A stretch of DNA of 53,719 bases from Nonomuraea spiralis (GCF_014648435.1 NZ_BMRC01000047.1:1-53719), one strand, 5' to 3'; shown: positions 40,737-49,109, counted from the stretch's first letter. Notes: generated by a model from the letters alone, not told the origin. Translations and numbers: made by a program.

Positions 40737-42179
40737 ATGACAGAAACCTTGCGGAACGCCGCGCGGCTGGGGTCGCGCGGAAGGCTCATCCTGATCACCT
40801 TGTGCGGCGCGACGTTCATGACCGGCCTGGACTACTCCATCATCACGGTGGCGCTCCCGGAGATCGGCCGGGACCTGGGCTTCGCCACCACCTCGGGCCT
40901 GCAGTGGGTGGCCACCGCCTGCCTGCTCCCGACGGCCGCGTTGATGCCGTTGGCCGGACGGGCCTCCGACCTGCTCGGCCGCCGCCGGTTGTTCATCGCC
41001 GGAGTGCTGATGTTCACCGCGTTCTCGCTGCTGGCGGGCCTCGCGCCGACCCCCGGGCTGCTGGTCGCGGCGCGGGCCGGGCAGGGCGTGGCGGCGGCGA
41101 TGATCGGCCCGACCGCGCTGGCGCTGATGACCGCCGCCTTCCCCGAAGGGCCGCGGCGCACCCGGGCGCTGGGCGTCAACGGCGCACTGCTGTCGCTGGG
41201 GTTCGTCGTCGGCACGATCGGCGGCGGCCTCATCACCAGCGGCCTGAACTGGCGCTGGACGATGCTCATCCTGTTCGGCATCGGCATCCTGGTGGTGACG
41301 GGCGCGCTCGCCGTGGTGCGCGAGAGCGCCGTCCGGCGGCGGACCCGGCTGGACGTGCCGGGCGCCCTGCTGGCCAGCGCCGGCCTGTTCGCCCTGGTCT
41401 ACGGCATCTCCACCGGCGGCGAGGCCGGCTGGGGCAGCCCGCGGACCCTGGTGATCCTGTCGGCCGCGGCGATCCTGCTCGGCGCCTTCCTGGCCGTCGA
41501 GGCCCGGCACGCCGCCCCGCTGGTCCCGCCGCGCCTGCTGCGCCGTCCGACCGTCAAGTGGGGCATGACGATCGGGCTGGTGACGTTCGGCATGTGCGGT
41601 GGGGCGACCCTGCTGCTCAGCATCTACATGCAGGACGTCCTCGGCTGGTCGCCGCTGCGTACGGGCCTGGGCTTCCTGGGCGAGGGCGTCGCGGCCCTGC
41701 TCGCCGGTACGGTCGCGGCCCGGCTGATCAACGCCAGGGGCACCGGCACGGCCATCGTGCTCGGCCTGGTCGTCCAGGCGGCGGGCACCGCGGCGATGGT
41801 GCTGCTGCCCGCTCAGGACGGGCTGCCGGTGTTGCTGGCGACCTCGGCCGCCATGGGATTCGGGCACGTGCTGACCGTGGTGGCCGCCATCACGACGATC
41901 ACCTCCGGTCTGGAGGAGGCCGACCAGGGTGTCGCGGGCAGTCTCGCCCAGATGCCCACGTTCGTCGGGGCCGTGGGGGTGGCGGGGCTGACGGCCGTCG
42001 TGGCCGCCCGTACCGAGGCGCTCGCGCCGGTGACCACGCCCGCCATGGCCACGCTGGGCGGGCTGCACACCGCCTTCGCCGTGGCCGGGGCGGTCGCCCT
42101 GCTCGGCGCGGCCGTCGTCGCGCTGCTGCCGCGCCGGACGCCCGCCGCGCGCACCGCCGAACAGCACCTCGCCGCTTGA
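40737..42179 (+). CDS. MFS drug exporter, DHA2 family (14 TM)
   Basis: 480 residues with about fourteen hydrophobic segments. Motif D1 is LDYSIITVALPEIGRDLGF, motif A is LAGRASDLLGRRRLFIAGV and motif C is GALLSLGFVVGTIGGGLITSGLNWRWTM. These are features of proton-driven multidrug exporters such as QacA/EmrB-like proteins. The ATG at 40737 fits the TM topology; no Shine-Dalgarno is clear. It is convergent to an XRE-type regulator (25-base gap) that may or may not control it; its upstream dyad at 40572-40628 suggests local repression. Confidence 0.92.
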   Translation: MTETLRNAARLGSRGRLILITLCGATFMTGLDYSIITVALPEIGRDLGFATTSGLQWVATACLLPTAALMPLAGRASDLLGRRRLFIAGVLMFTAFSLLAGLAPTPGLLVAARAGQGVAAAMIGPTALALMTAAFPEGPRRTRALGVNGALLSLGFVVGTIGGGLITSGLNWRWTMLILFGIGILVVTGALAVVRESAVRRRTRLDVPGALLASAGLFALVYGISTGGEAGWGSPRTLVILSAAAILLGAFLAVEARHAAPLVPPRLLRRPTVKWGMTIGLVTFGMCGGATLLLSIYMQDVLGWSPLRTGLGFLGEGVAALLAGTVAARLINARGTGTAIVLGLVVQAAGTAAMVLLPAQDGLPVLLATSAAMGFGHVLTVVAAITTITSGLEEADQGVAGSLAQMPTFVGAVGVAGLTAVVAARTEALAPVTTPAMATLGGLHTAFAVAGAVALLGAAVVALLPRRTPAARTAEQHLAA

Positions 42180-42204
42180 CCCGCCGCACGGCGGCCCGGA
42201 CTCG

Positions 42205-43050
42205 CTATACGGCGGCGGTGGCGGCGAGTTCGGCCAGGCGGGCCAGCCGCTGCGCCGACGGCGATCCGGGTTCGGCCTGGAACACCGTCACGCCCTGGCC
42301 CTCGTCGTCGGGCGTACGCAGCAGTTCGGCGGTGAGGGTCAGCACGCCCACCTCCGGATGCCGGTAGTCGCGGGAGATGGAGGCGCAGTTGCTCACCGGA
42401 TGCTCGGTCCACATCTCCCGGAACTCCGGGCTGAGCACCAGCAGCTCCTCCACCAGGCCGGTCAGCCCCTCGTCACCGGGGAACCTGGCGATCGACCCCT
42501 CCAGGTACGCGATGTCGTCCCGGGCCTTCTGCGGCCAGTCCACGTAGAGGCGGCGGGCGAAGTCCAGCTCCAGGAAGTCCATGAGGACGAAGTTGGGCAT
42601 CTGCGCGCCGTCGAAGGCCCAATGGGGGGCCAGCAGGGCGTGTGCGAGGCGGTTCCAGGCCAGGATGTCGCCCCGGCGGCCCACCGCGATCGCCGGCGCC
42701 CCGGCGAAGGAGTCGACCAGGAGCTTGATGCCGGGACGCAGCCGCTCCGGCCGGACGCTTTCCCTGGCCCGCGCGACCCGGGCCAGCCGGTGCAGGTGCC
42801 GGACCTCGTCCTCGTCCAGGCGCAGCACCCGGGCGACGGCGTCCAGCACGTCGTCGGAGACGTTCGGGCTCTGCCCCTGCTCCAGGCGGGTGTAGTAGCC
42901 GACGCTGACCCCGGCCAGCGGGGCCACCTCCTCCCGGCGCAGCCCCACGACCCGGCGGCGCCGTACGCCGGGTCTCAGCCCCAGCTCCTCCGGCCGCAGC
43001 CGGGCACGACGGGAACGCAGAAACTCACCAAGAGCAGACCCCGGATACAT
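42205..43050 (-). CDS. XRE-family regulator with MmyB-like ligand domain
   Basis: 281 residues. The N-terminal HTH (about 5-80) is ALGEFLRSRRARLRPEELGL then GLRREEVAPLAGVSVGYYTRLEQGQSPNVSDDVLDAVARVL, a hallmark of the actinomycete MmyB-like group. The PAS-like MmyB ligand domain (about 105-275) contains ILAWNRLAHALLAP and VVGALTLTAELLR-like sequence (VGVLTLTAELLRTPDDEGQ). MmyB-like proteins bind fatty-acid ligands and control oxidoreductases or exporters. It lies 34 bases behind a lipoprotein gene on the same strand. Confidence 0.92.
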   Translation of the reverse strand: MYPGSALGEFLRSRRARLRPEELGLRPGVRRRRVVGLRREEVAPLAGVSVGYYTRLEQGQSPNVSDDVLDAVARVLRLDEDEVRHLHRLARVARARESVRPERLRPGIKLLVDSFAGAPAIAVGRRGDILAWNRLAHALLAPHWAFDGAQMPNFVLMDFLELDFARRLYVDWPQKARDDIAYLEGSIARFPGDEGLTGLVEELLVLSPEFREMWTEHPVSNCASISRDYRHPEVGVLTLTAELLRTPDDEGQGVTVFQAEPGSPSAQRLARLAELAATAAV

Positions 43051-43084
43051 ATCTCCACAGAATGGCAGAAAGCTCGCGCTCGGG

Positions 43085-43636
43085 TCAGCTGTGGCCCGGG
43101 GCTGGCGAGCCGGCTCCCCGCTCCAGCGGCAGCACGGGGATGCGCAGAGTGGTCGTCCCGGTCGTCAGGCGGAAGGTGACGTCGATCGGCGTGGCTCCGA
43201 GCGGCTGGTCGATGTCGAGGATCTCCAGATGCGGCCTGCTCTGCCCCTCCTGGAGCGAGAGGGTCGCGCGGGGCGGCACCGTCACGCTGACCTCCTGCTG
43301 CGGCGCGCCGGGGCCCGCGCGGTAGACGACCTTCTTGGCGTGCACGGTGCTGACGCCGGTCAGCTTCTGGGGCTGGTCGCTCTCGTTCACCAAGGTCAGG
43401 TAGAGGCCCAGGTCGTCACCGGACTTCTGCTGGTCCATGGGCGGGGCCAGGATGTGGACGTGCAGCAGCCGCATCGCCCCCACCTGACCGTCCACCAGCC
43501 CTTCGCGGTTGCCCCCGCTGGCCTGGGGGAGGGGTGACTCCCGTTGCCCCGGGTTGCAGGCCGGCAGCAGCGCCAGCAGGCACAGGGCCAGCAGAAGGGG
43601 CAGCGGCGCCCGCGGGCTCCGGGATGATGTCCTCAT
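43085..43636 (-). CDS. Small secreted lipoprotein
   Basis: 183 residues. Signal peptide MRTSSRSPRAPLPLLLALCL ends in the lipobox LLPAC, so Cys near residue 27 would be lipidated and the protein anchored outside the membrane. The mature part (LLHVHILAPPMDQQKSGDDL, LYLTLVNESDQPQKLTGVST, IDVTFRLTTGTTTLRIPVLP) reads as an immunoglobulin-like or PCuAC-like beta-sandwich, but the PCuAC metal motif HxM is not complete. I cannot name a ligand. GAGGGAACGAAG precedes the ATG. It is probably co-transcribed with the XRE regulator. Confidence 0.8.
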   Translation of the reverse strand: MRTSSRSPRAPLPLLLALCLLALLPACNPGQRESPLPQASGGNREGLVDGQVGAMRLLHVHILAPPMDQQKSGDDLGLYLTLVNESDQPQKLTGVSTVHAKKVVYRAGPGAPQQEVSVTVPPRATLSLQEGQSRPHLEILDIDQPLGATPIDVTFRLTTGTTTLRIPVLPLERGAGSPAPGHS

Positions 43637-43764
43637 CTTCGTTCCCTCGTGTGGTGTGAGGCCGGTTACGAGGGCCACAGCGCGGGCCCGCTCCCACGAG
43701 CGCCGCCTGCGGGGGGTTGACCGCAAGCACGGCGTACCCACCTTGCGGGACGCCACGCCGGGCG

Positions 43765-43943
43765 GTCCTCGACGCCGGGCTCGCGCCCACCCGTCTGGAC
43801 TACTTCCCGCCGAGGACAAACCGGCCGCGTACGCCCGCCTGGCGCGCGAGCTGCCTCCCGGGCTCAGCGAATGGGCGGTGCACCCGAGCCTGGCCACCCT
43901 CACCGGCTACCGCACGCTCCAGCGAGCCTGGTCACGCGCTTGA
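43765..43943 (+). pseudogene. ChbG/YdjC-type deacetylase remnant (C-terminal)
   Basis: Frame one gives VLDAGLAPTRLDYFP. After a one-base shift frame two gives PAEDKPAAYARLARELPPGL, continuing SEWAVHPSLA, then an apparent deletion, then YRTLQRAWSRA and a stop at 43941-43943. The LPxGLSEWxVHPx block is the last metal-His region and YRxLQRAW the C-terminus of actinomycete YdjC-like proteins. No start or metal-binding front part is found. Its stop overlaps the end of the MarR gene on the other strand. The family assignment is by motif memory. Confidence 0.5.
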
Positions 43944-44420
43944 CGGGTCAGGCGGGCCGGGTGCGCCGTCGTGCAGGAGCTTGGCGAGCAGGGCGCCGAG
44001 CTGGGCGCGCTCGCCGGCGGTGAGGGCGTGGAAGGTGTCGTCGAGGAAGGCGGGGATCGACTCGCGGGCGGCGGCGAGCCGCCGGCGGCCCGAGGCGGTG
44101 ATGGTGACGGCGTAGGAGCGGCGGTCGCGCGGGTTGCGTTCCCTGCGGATGTGGCCGGCCCGCTCCAGGTCGTCGCAGACGCCCACCATCACGCTGCGGT
44201 CGATGCGCAGCTCCTCGCTGAGCGTCTGCTGGGAGCAGGGGCCGGTGTCGTCGAGCATCTGGAGCACGAGCTGCTGCCCGACGCCGAGCCCTTCCCGGCC
44301 GGCGTGCGCCTCGGCGGCGCGGGACACCGCGGCAGAGGCGCGGCACAACGCGATGTCCAGCCGCTCGGCGGCCAGGCGCGGGAAGTACGCCCCGCGCGGG
44401 TCGGGTGTGGTCGTCGCCAT
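43932..44420 (-). CDS. MarR-family transcriptional regulator
   Basis: 162 residues. The winged helix reads LGVGQQLVLQMLDDTGPCSQQTLSEELRIDRSVMVGVCDDLERAGHIRRERNPRDRRSYAVTITASGRRRLAAA, a textbook MarR domain with the DxR...Y wing. The flanking helices make the dimer. GAGGAG precedes the ATG. It is divergent from a nitroreductase gene; direct repeats in the 107-base gap are plausible operators. The last 12 bases of the gene overlap the end of the ChbG remnant on the other strand. Confidence 0.93.
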   Translation of the reverse strand: MATTTPDPRGAYFPRLAAERLDIALCRASAAVSRAAEAHAGREGLGVGQQLVLQMLDDTGPCSQQTLSEELRIDRSVMVGVCDDLERAGHIRRERNPRDRRSYAVTITASGRRRLAAARESIPAFLDDTFHALTAGERAQLGALLAKLLHDGAPGPPDPSSA

Positions 44421-44467
44421 CGCTCTCCTCCTCGGTGGGCCCCCAGCCTAGCGCATCCGTCTCCAGG

Positions 44468-44503
44468 CAGATTGTTTGACGACAGATGATTTGTGGGCAT
44501 ACG
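44468..44503 (+). promoter_or_regulatory. Nitroreductase promoter with direct repeats
   Basis: TTGACG (44476-44481), 16 bases, CATACG (44498-44503) form a usable promoter, 24 bases before the ATG. CAGATTGTTTG (44468-44478) and CAGATGATTTG (44483-44493) are direct repeats, 15 bases apart and matching at nine of eleven positions; they overlap it and may be MarR half-sites on one helix face. Confidence 0.55.
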
Positions 44504-44527
44504 GTTTCGGCCGGAAGGAGACCTCAC

Positions 44528-45175
44528 ATGACCCTTGACCTGACCCCCGACGAGCTGCTGAGCACCACCCGCGCCGTGCGCAAGCGCCTCGACCTCACCC
44601 GCCCGGTGCCCCGCGAGCTGATCGAGCAGTGCGTCGACCTGGCCGTACAGGCCCCGACCGGGCGCAACCGGCAGCGCTGGCACTTCCTCGTCGTCACCGA
44701 GGCCGCGCAGCGCCGGGCCGTGGCCGACCTCTTCCTGCGCTCCCTGGCCGCCGGGGGCGGGCAACCGCTGACCGAACACGACATCCGTCGCATGAACCAC
44801 CACCCCGGCTCCACCGAGCGCGTCTTCGACGGGCTGCGCCACCTGGCCGCCAACATCCACCGGGTGCCCGCGTTCGTGATCCCCGCCGTCGAGGGGCGGA
44901 CCGACCGTGCGACGGTGACCGAGCAGGCCGGTACGTGGGGCTCGATCCTGCCCGCAGTGTGGAGCTTCATGCTGGCCGCCCGGGCGCGCGGCCTCGGCAC
45001 GGTCTGGACCACCGCGCAGGGCCCGTACGAACGCGAGCTGGCCCGGGTGCTCAGCGTGCCCCACGACAAGGTCATGCTGGCCGCGTTCGTCCCGCTGGCC
45101 TTCACCCTCGGCACCGACTTCAGGCCCGCGCCCCGCGTCCCCCGCGAGGAGGTCCTGCACTGGGATCGCTGGTGA
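44528..45175 (+). CDS. FMN-dependent nitroreductase-family protein
   Basis: 215 residues. TTRAVRKRLDLTRPVPRELIEQCVDLAVQAPTGRNRQRWHFLVV is the classic nitroreductase FMN site (R-x-x-R-x-F-like start and A-P-x-G-x-N). AGTWGSILPAVWSFMLAARARGLGTVWTT and VMLAAFVPLAFTLG complete the fold. It reduces nitro groups, quinones or flavins with NAD(P)H. GGAAGGAGACC precedes the ATG. It is divergent from and probably repressed by the MarR protein. Confidence 0.92.
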   Translation: MTLDLTPDELLSTTRAVRKRLDLTRPVPRELIEQCVDLAVQAPTGRNRQRWHFLVVTEAAQRRAVADLFLRSLAAGGGQPLTEHDIRRMNHHPGSTERVFDGLRHLAANIHRVPAFVIPAVEGRTDRATVTEQAGTWGSILPAVWSFMLAARARGLGTVWTTAQGPYERELARVLSVPHDKVMLAAFVPLAFTLGTDFRPAPRVPREEVLHWDRW

Positions 45176-45219
45176 CGCCCGGGTACGTCGAAGGCCGGGG
45201 TGTGAGGGCCTGACCTCAG

Positions 45220-45330
45220 GTGCGCCGGTCCGTGGGCTGCAACCGGCTCCAGGAACTGGGCGAGGAGATGGCCAAGGCCAAGGGTGACGCCCCCCGCGAC
45301 CCCCTCGGCATCCCCAGCGCGTCCTCCTGA
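45220..45330 (+). other. Short GC3-rich open frame, possible gene remnant
   Basis: A GTG-to-TGA frame of 36 codons reads VGCNRLQELGEEMAKAKGDA then PRDPLGIPSASS. It has a strong third-position GC bias and an amphipathic helical look like the C-terminus of a larger protein. I cannot place it in a family. There is no Shine-Dalgarno. The rest of 45176-45405 shows nothing. Confidence 0.25.
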
Positions 45331-45405
45331 CCCGCCGCGCGGATGGAACGGCTTGGAACGCCCCAACAGGTGAAGGCCCAACCATCCCGACTGTGGGGGG
45401 AAACC

Positions 45406-45714
45406 ATGACACACCTGAGGACAAGGCTGCTGGCGGTGCTGAGCGCGGCGGCCCTGGCCGGTTCCGGAGCCGCGCTGGCAGTCGCGGCGCCCGCGTCGGC
45501 CGCCACCCTCCAGCAGGCCGCCCTGTTCGACGGGTCCGCCCGGAACCTCGTCGAGAACGTCGCCCTCGCCGGCGCCGAGACCGCCGCCCGCCGGAACGCC
45601 CTGAGCCACGGCTTCACCGACTGCTCGGTGTTCGAGTCGGTGGTCTCGCAGGACGCGCGCACCCACCTGTTCTTCGCCCTCGTCACGGTCCGTTGCGAGG
45701 ACGCGGCCAGTTGA
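45406..45714 (+). CDS. Small secreted protein with one probable disulfide
   Basis: 102 residues. Signal peptide THLRTRLLAVLSAAALAGSG to APASA, cleavage before ATLQQA. The mature part is about 67 residues with only two Cys (TDCSVFES and VRCEDAAS), probably bridged. I do not recognise the family. The ATG at 45406 has GGGGGGAAACC before it. It stands alone; a GC hairpin (45726-45741) follows the stop. Confidence 0.75.
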   Translation: MTHLRTRLLAVLSAAALAGSGAALAVAAPASAATLQQAALFDGSARNLVENVALAGAETAARRNALSHGFTDCSVFESVVSQDARTHLFFALVTVRCEDAAS

Positions 45715-45725
45715 GGGGTCGTGCG

Positions 45726-45741
45726 GCCCGGCCCGCCGGGC
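45726..45741 (+). terminator. GC hairpin after the small secreted protein gene
   Basis: GCCCGGC-CC-GCCGGGC, a perfect stem 11 bases after the stop codon at 45714. Confidence 0.5.
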
Positions 45742-45742
45742 A

Positions 45743-45758
45743 GCCGGACATGTCCGGC
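45743..45758. promoter_or_regulatory. 16-bp perfect palindrome upstream of the SulP-CA gene
   Basis: GCCGGACATGTCCGGC has no spacer, so it fits a dimeric repressor better than a hairpin. It lies two bases after the terminator and about 55 bases before the TATAAC (45815-45820) that may be the -10 box of the transporter gene, with TGGCAC 18 bases before it. Confidence 0.45.
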
Positions 45759-45836
45759 GGGTTCAACCGGCGTCGGACGTAGGGCTGATCTGGCACTAAG
45801 GTGTGCCGCATGAATATAACTACGGAGAGTAGCATC

Positions 45837-48035
45837 ATGCGTACTCTCAGACATGATGTGCCGGCATCGCTGGTGGTGTTCCTCGTCGCGGTGCCCCTCT
45901 CGCTGGGCGTCGCGCTCGCCGCGGGGGCGCCGCTGGCGGCCGGTCTGGTCGCCGCCGCCGTGGGCGGCATCGTCGCCGGTCGCCTGGGCGGCTCGGTGGT
46001 GCAGGTCAGCGGTCCGACGGCGAGCCTCACGGTGGTGATCGCCGGTCTGGTGACGACCTACGGCTGGCGTGCCACCTGCCTGATCACGATCATGGCCGGC
46101 GGCCTCCAACTGCTGCTCGGCGCGTTCAAGGCGGCCCGGGCCGCCCTCGCGGTCTCGCCCGCGGTCGTCCACGGCATGCTGGCCGGCGTCGGCATCATCA
46201 TCGCCCTCGCCCAGCTCCACGTCGTCCTCGGCGGCAGCCCGCAGCAGTCGCCCTGGGCCAACCTGGCCCAGCTCCCCAGCCAGATCCTCGACATGCACGG
46301 CCACAAGGTCATGGTCGGCATCCTCACCGTCACGGTCCTGCTGGTCTGGGGCCGGATGCCGAAACACGTCCGGGCGGTCCCCGCGCCGCTGGCCGCGCTG
46401 CTCACCGCCGCCGTGACCGCGGCGGCGTTCGAGTGGAACGTCACCCGCATCGACCTGTCCGGGGCGATCACCGCGTGGGCGCCGCCCGAACTGCCCAGCG
46501 GCGACTGGCAGCACATCGCCATGGGCGTGCTGCTGGTGGCCCTGGTGGCCGGGGCGGAGTCGCTGCTGTGCTGCGTGGCCACCGACGGCATGCACACCGG
46601 CGCCCGTTCCGACCTGGACCGGGAGCTGACCGGCCAGGGCGTGGCCAACATGCTGAGCGGCGTGCTCGGCGGGCTCCCGGTCGCCGGGGTGATCGTGCGC
46701 AGCACCACGAACATCCAGGCCGGCGCCCGTACTCGCTGGTCGGCGGTCCTGCACGGCGTCTGGGTCCTGCTGTTCGCCCTCTGCCTGGGCTGGACGATCA
46801 AGCTGATCCCGATGGAGGCGCTGGCCGCGCTGCTGGTCTTCATCGGCATCAAGACGATCAGCCTCGGCCATCTCAGGAAGGTCCACGGCCACAACGAGGT
46901 GCCCGTCTACGTCATCACCATGTCCGGCGTGATCCTGGTCGGGCTGGCCGAGGGCGTCCTGGCCGGGCTGGCGCTGGCCGCCCTGCTCGCGCTGCGGCGG
47001 CTCACCCGGGTGACCGTGGACAAGCGCCAGGAAGAACCCGGCGGGGTCATGCACACGACGGTCTCCGGCTCGCTCACCTTCCTGGGCGTGCCCCGGCTGA
47101 CCCAGGAGCTGCGGGCCATCCCGCCCGGCACCGCCGTCGACCTCGACCTGAACATCGACTTCATGGACAACGCCGCCTTCGACGCGCTCCACTCCTGGCG
47201 GCTCGACCACGAACGCCTGGGCGGCACGGTCACCGTCGACGAACTGCACGACGAGTGGTACTCGATGGCGGCCAGCGGCGGCCGCATGTTCCCGGCCAAG
47301 AGCCCGCCCAAGGCGCCCGGCCGCTGGTGGCTCCCGTGGACCCACCGCCGCCGTCCCCTGTCGGCCGCGGCGGCGATCGAGTGCCGGCTCGCCCAGGGCA
47401 CGGACGAGTTCCACAAGCGCACCGCCCCGCTGCTGCGGCCCGTCTTCACCCAGCTCGCCACCCAGCAGCGGCCCTCCCACCTGTTCCTCACCTGCGCCGA
47501 CTCCCGCGTCGTGCCCAGCCTGATCACCTCCAGCGGCCCCGGCGACCTGTTCACCGTGCGGAACATCGGCAACCTGGTGCCGTGCTCAGGGGCCGAGCCG
47601 CGCGACGACTCGGTGGCCGCCGCCATCGAGTACGCCACCGGCGTACTGAAGGTGCACACCATCACCGTCTGCGGACACTCCGGCTGCGGCGCGATGGCGG
47701 CGCTGCTCCAGGGCCCGGCCACCACCGAGGGCCTGCCGCAGCTCACCCGCTGGCTCCGGCACGGCCACCCCAGCCTCGACCGGCTCGGCGAGAGCGGCCA
47801 GGACACCACCGCCGAGGACGCGGCACTCGACGCGCTGTGCCGGCTCAACATCCAGCAACAACTGGAGAACCTGCGCACCTACCGCAAGGTGGACGAACAG
47901 GTCAGAGCCGGGCAGCTGACGCTGGTGGGGCTGTATTTCCACATCGGCTCGGCGCGGGTGCACCACGTGCCACCGCGTGATGCCGACTCCCCGGCCTCGG
48001 ACGGTTCCCTGCCGACCGAGCCCACCCCGATCTAA
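45837..48035 (+). CDS. SulP transporter fused to beta-carbonic anhydrase
   Basis: 732 residues. The SulP membrane part (about 1-390, ten or more TMs) starts LRHDVPASLVVFLVAVPLSLGVALAAGAP and contains VVQVSGPTASLTVVIAGLV. A shortened STAS-like stretch follows (about 395-475, TVSGSLTFLGVPRLTQEL). The beta-carbonic anhydrase is at about 510-700: CADSRVVP (Cys-Asp-Arg), NIGNLVP and VCGHSGCGAMAAL (His-x2-Cys) give all zinc ligands. SulP-CA fusions are known, for example in Mycobacterium; they probably couple bicarbonate transport to hydration. GGAGAG stands nine bases before ATG 45837; ATG 45810 lies upstream of the likely -10 box. Confidence 0.92.
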   Translation: MRTLRHDVPASLVVFLVAVPLSLGVALAAGAPLAAGLVAAAVGGIVAGRLGGSVVQVSGPTASLTVVIAGLVTTYGWRATCLITIMAGGLQLLLGAFKAARAALAVSPAVVHGMLAGVGIIIALAQLHVVLGGSPQQSPWANLAQLPSQILDMHGHKVMVGILTVTVLLVWGRMPKHVRAVPAPLAALLTAAVTAAAFEWNVTRIDLSGAITAWAPPELPSGDWQHIAMGVLLVALVAGAESLLCCVATDGMHTGARSDLDRELTGQGVANMLSGVLGGLPVAGVIVRSTTNIQAGARTRWSAVLHGVWVLLFALCLGWTIKLIPMEALAALLVFIGIKTISLGHLRKVHGHNEVPVYVITMSGVILVGLAEGVLAGLALAALLALRRLTRVTVDKRQEEPGGVMHTTVSGSLTFLGVPRLTQELRAIPPGTAVDLDLNIDFMDNAAFDALHSWRLDHERLGGTVTVDELHDEWYSMAASGGRMFPAKSPPKAPGRWWLPWTHRRRPLSAAAAIECRLAQGTDEFHKRTAPLLRPVFTQLATQQRPSHLFLTCADSRVVPSLITSSGPGDLFTVRNIGNLVPCSGAEPRDDSVAAAIEYATGVLKVHTITVCGHSGCGAMAALLQGPATTEGLPQLTRWLRHGHPSLDRLGESGQDTTAEDAALDALCRLNIQQQLENLRTYRKVDEQVRAGQLTLVGLYFHIGSARVHHVPPRDADSPASDGSLPTEPTPI

Positions 48036-48045
48036 GTGCTTCCTC

Positions 48046-48074
48046 CCGCCGCGCCGCCGCCTGCGGCGCGGCGG
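48046..48074. terminator. Perfect 12-bp bidirectional terminator hairpin
   Basis: CCGCCGCGCCGC (48046-48057), loop CGCCT, GCGGCGCGGCGG (48063-48074). All 12 pairs are GC. It fills the 41-base gap between the convergent SulP-CA and DUF523/DUF1722 genes. Confidence 0.85.
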
Positions 48075-48076
48075 CC

Positions 48077-49036
48077 TCACACGACGTGGTTGCGCAGGCC
48101 CAGCTCCTCCGGATAGGGGGAGAAGTACGTCTGATCCTCGACGTACGTGGCCGCCTCGCCCCGGGCGTGGTGGCGCAGCAGCGTGAGCGGCACGCACAAC
48201 GCGACCCGGTGCGCCGCGTACGAGCCGATGACCTCGACGAGGTCGGCCCGGCGCACCGCGTCGAGCTCGTCGCCGATCATGCCCAGGCAGTGTTGCAGGA
48301 CGTTGACGTGCCGGCCGATCGACGCCTTGACCGCCATCGCCGCCCGGAACGCCGTCCCGTACGCCTGCGCCAGCTCCTCGCGCGGCCGGATGCCCGCGGC
48401 GGCGACCAGGCGGCCGGTCTCCCGGTAGCCGGCGGGGGAGTGGGCGAGCAACTGCATCTTGTGCCGGGCCTGGAAGGCGACGAGGTCGCGCGGACGCCAG
48501 TCGCCCTCCAGCAGCTCGCGCAGCCGCGCGTGGGCGAAGATGCGCTCGACGAACGCCTCCCGCAGCACGGCGTCGTTGAGCCGCCCCTCGTCCTCGACGG
48601 GCAGCAGCGGGTGGCCCTCGATCACGGCGTCGGCGAACAGGCCCCGGTTGTTGCGGGTCACGGCGTTGTCCCCGGCGTAGAGCGGGATGCCGTGGATGCC
48701 GCAGCTCGGGCTCTTGGCCTTGAACACGTAACCGTCGGCCGCGAGGCGCGGGGAACGTTCGGCGGCCAGCTCGTCCATCAGGGCGGTGAGGTCGCGGCGG
48801 CTCTGGCGGGTCATCAGGCGGGGACCGGCCGGGGAACGTTCCAGGCGCAGCGTCTCGCGGGGCGCGCCGAGGCCGATCTCCATCTCGGGGCAGATCGGCA
48901 GCCAGTCCACGAACGGCGCCAGGTCCTGGGTGAGGAACCGGGCGCGGCTGTGCCCGCCGTTGTGCCGTACCGGCTCGCCGAGCAGACAGCTCGACACCGC
49001 GACCCGTGGCCTGCCCCAACCGTGCTCCTCCACCAT
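48077..49036 (-). CDS. DUF523-DUF1722 protein (YbgA-like C-terminus)
   Basis: 319 residues. The N-terminal DUF523 (about 8-150) has the conserved RVAVSSCLLGEPVRHNGGHSR, CPEMEIGLGAPRETLRL and FKAKSPSCGIHG, with three or more Cys that look like an Fe-S or metal site. DUF1722 (about 190-305) has FQARHKMQLLAHSPAGYRETGRLVA, MAVKASIGRHVNVLQHCLGMI and HVLLTLLRHHA-like VPLTLLRHHARGEAATYVEDQTYFSPYPEEL. The family often sits near photolyase genes, and recent work links DUF523 to tRNA or RNA modification-like chemistry in other bacteria; here no such neighbour exists. The ATG at 49036 directly precedes the fold. Confidence 0.9.
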   Translation of the reverse strand: MVEEHGWGRPRVAVSSCLLGEPVRHNGGHSRARFLTQDLAPFVDWLPICPEMEIGLGAPRETLRLERSPAGPRLMTRQSRRDLTALMDELAAERSPRLAADGYVFKAKSPSCGIHGIPLYAGDNAVTRNNRGLFADAVIEGHPLLPVEDEGRLNDAVLREAFVERIFAHARLRELLEGDWRPRDLVAFQARHKMQLLAHSPAGYRETGRLVAAAGIRPREELAQAYGTAFRAAMAVKASIGRHVNVLQHCLGMIGDELDAVRRADLVEVIGSYAAHRVALCVPLTLLRHHARGEAATYVEDQTYFSPYPEELGLRNHVV

Positions 49037-49097
49037 GTCCTGACAGATGCCCACCTCGCGCGTCCGCACGCCACAGAGATTTGTCGCAACCAGGGCG

Positions 49098-49109
49098 TAG
49101 CGTTCAGCC
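49098..49109 (+). promoter_or_regulatory. Candidate leaderless -10 box
   Basis: TAGCGT (49098-49103) ends six bases before the ATG at 49110. The same hexamer sits seven bases before the small membrane protein ATG at 6588. No Shine-Dalgarno is present at either. Confidence 0.35.

Noticed and set aside
42181..42194. CCGCC-GCAC-GGCGG as a terminator between the MFS and XRE genes
   Set aside because: Only a five-base stem in a GC-rich context; expected by chance.
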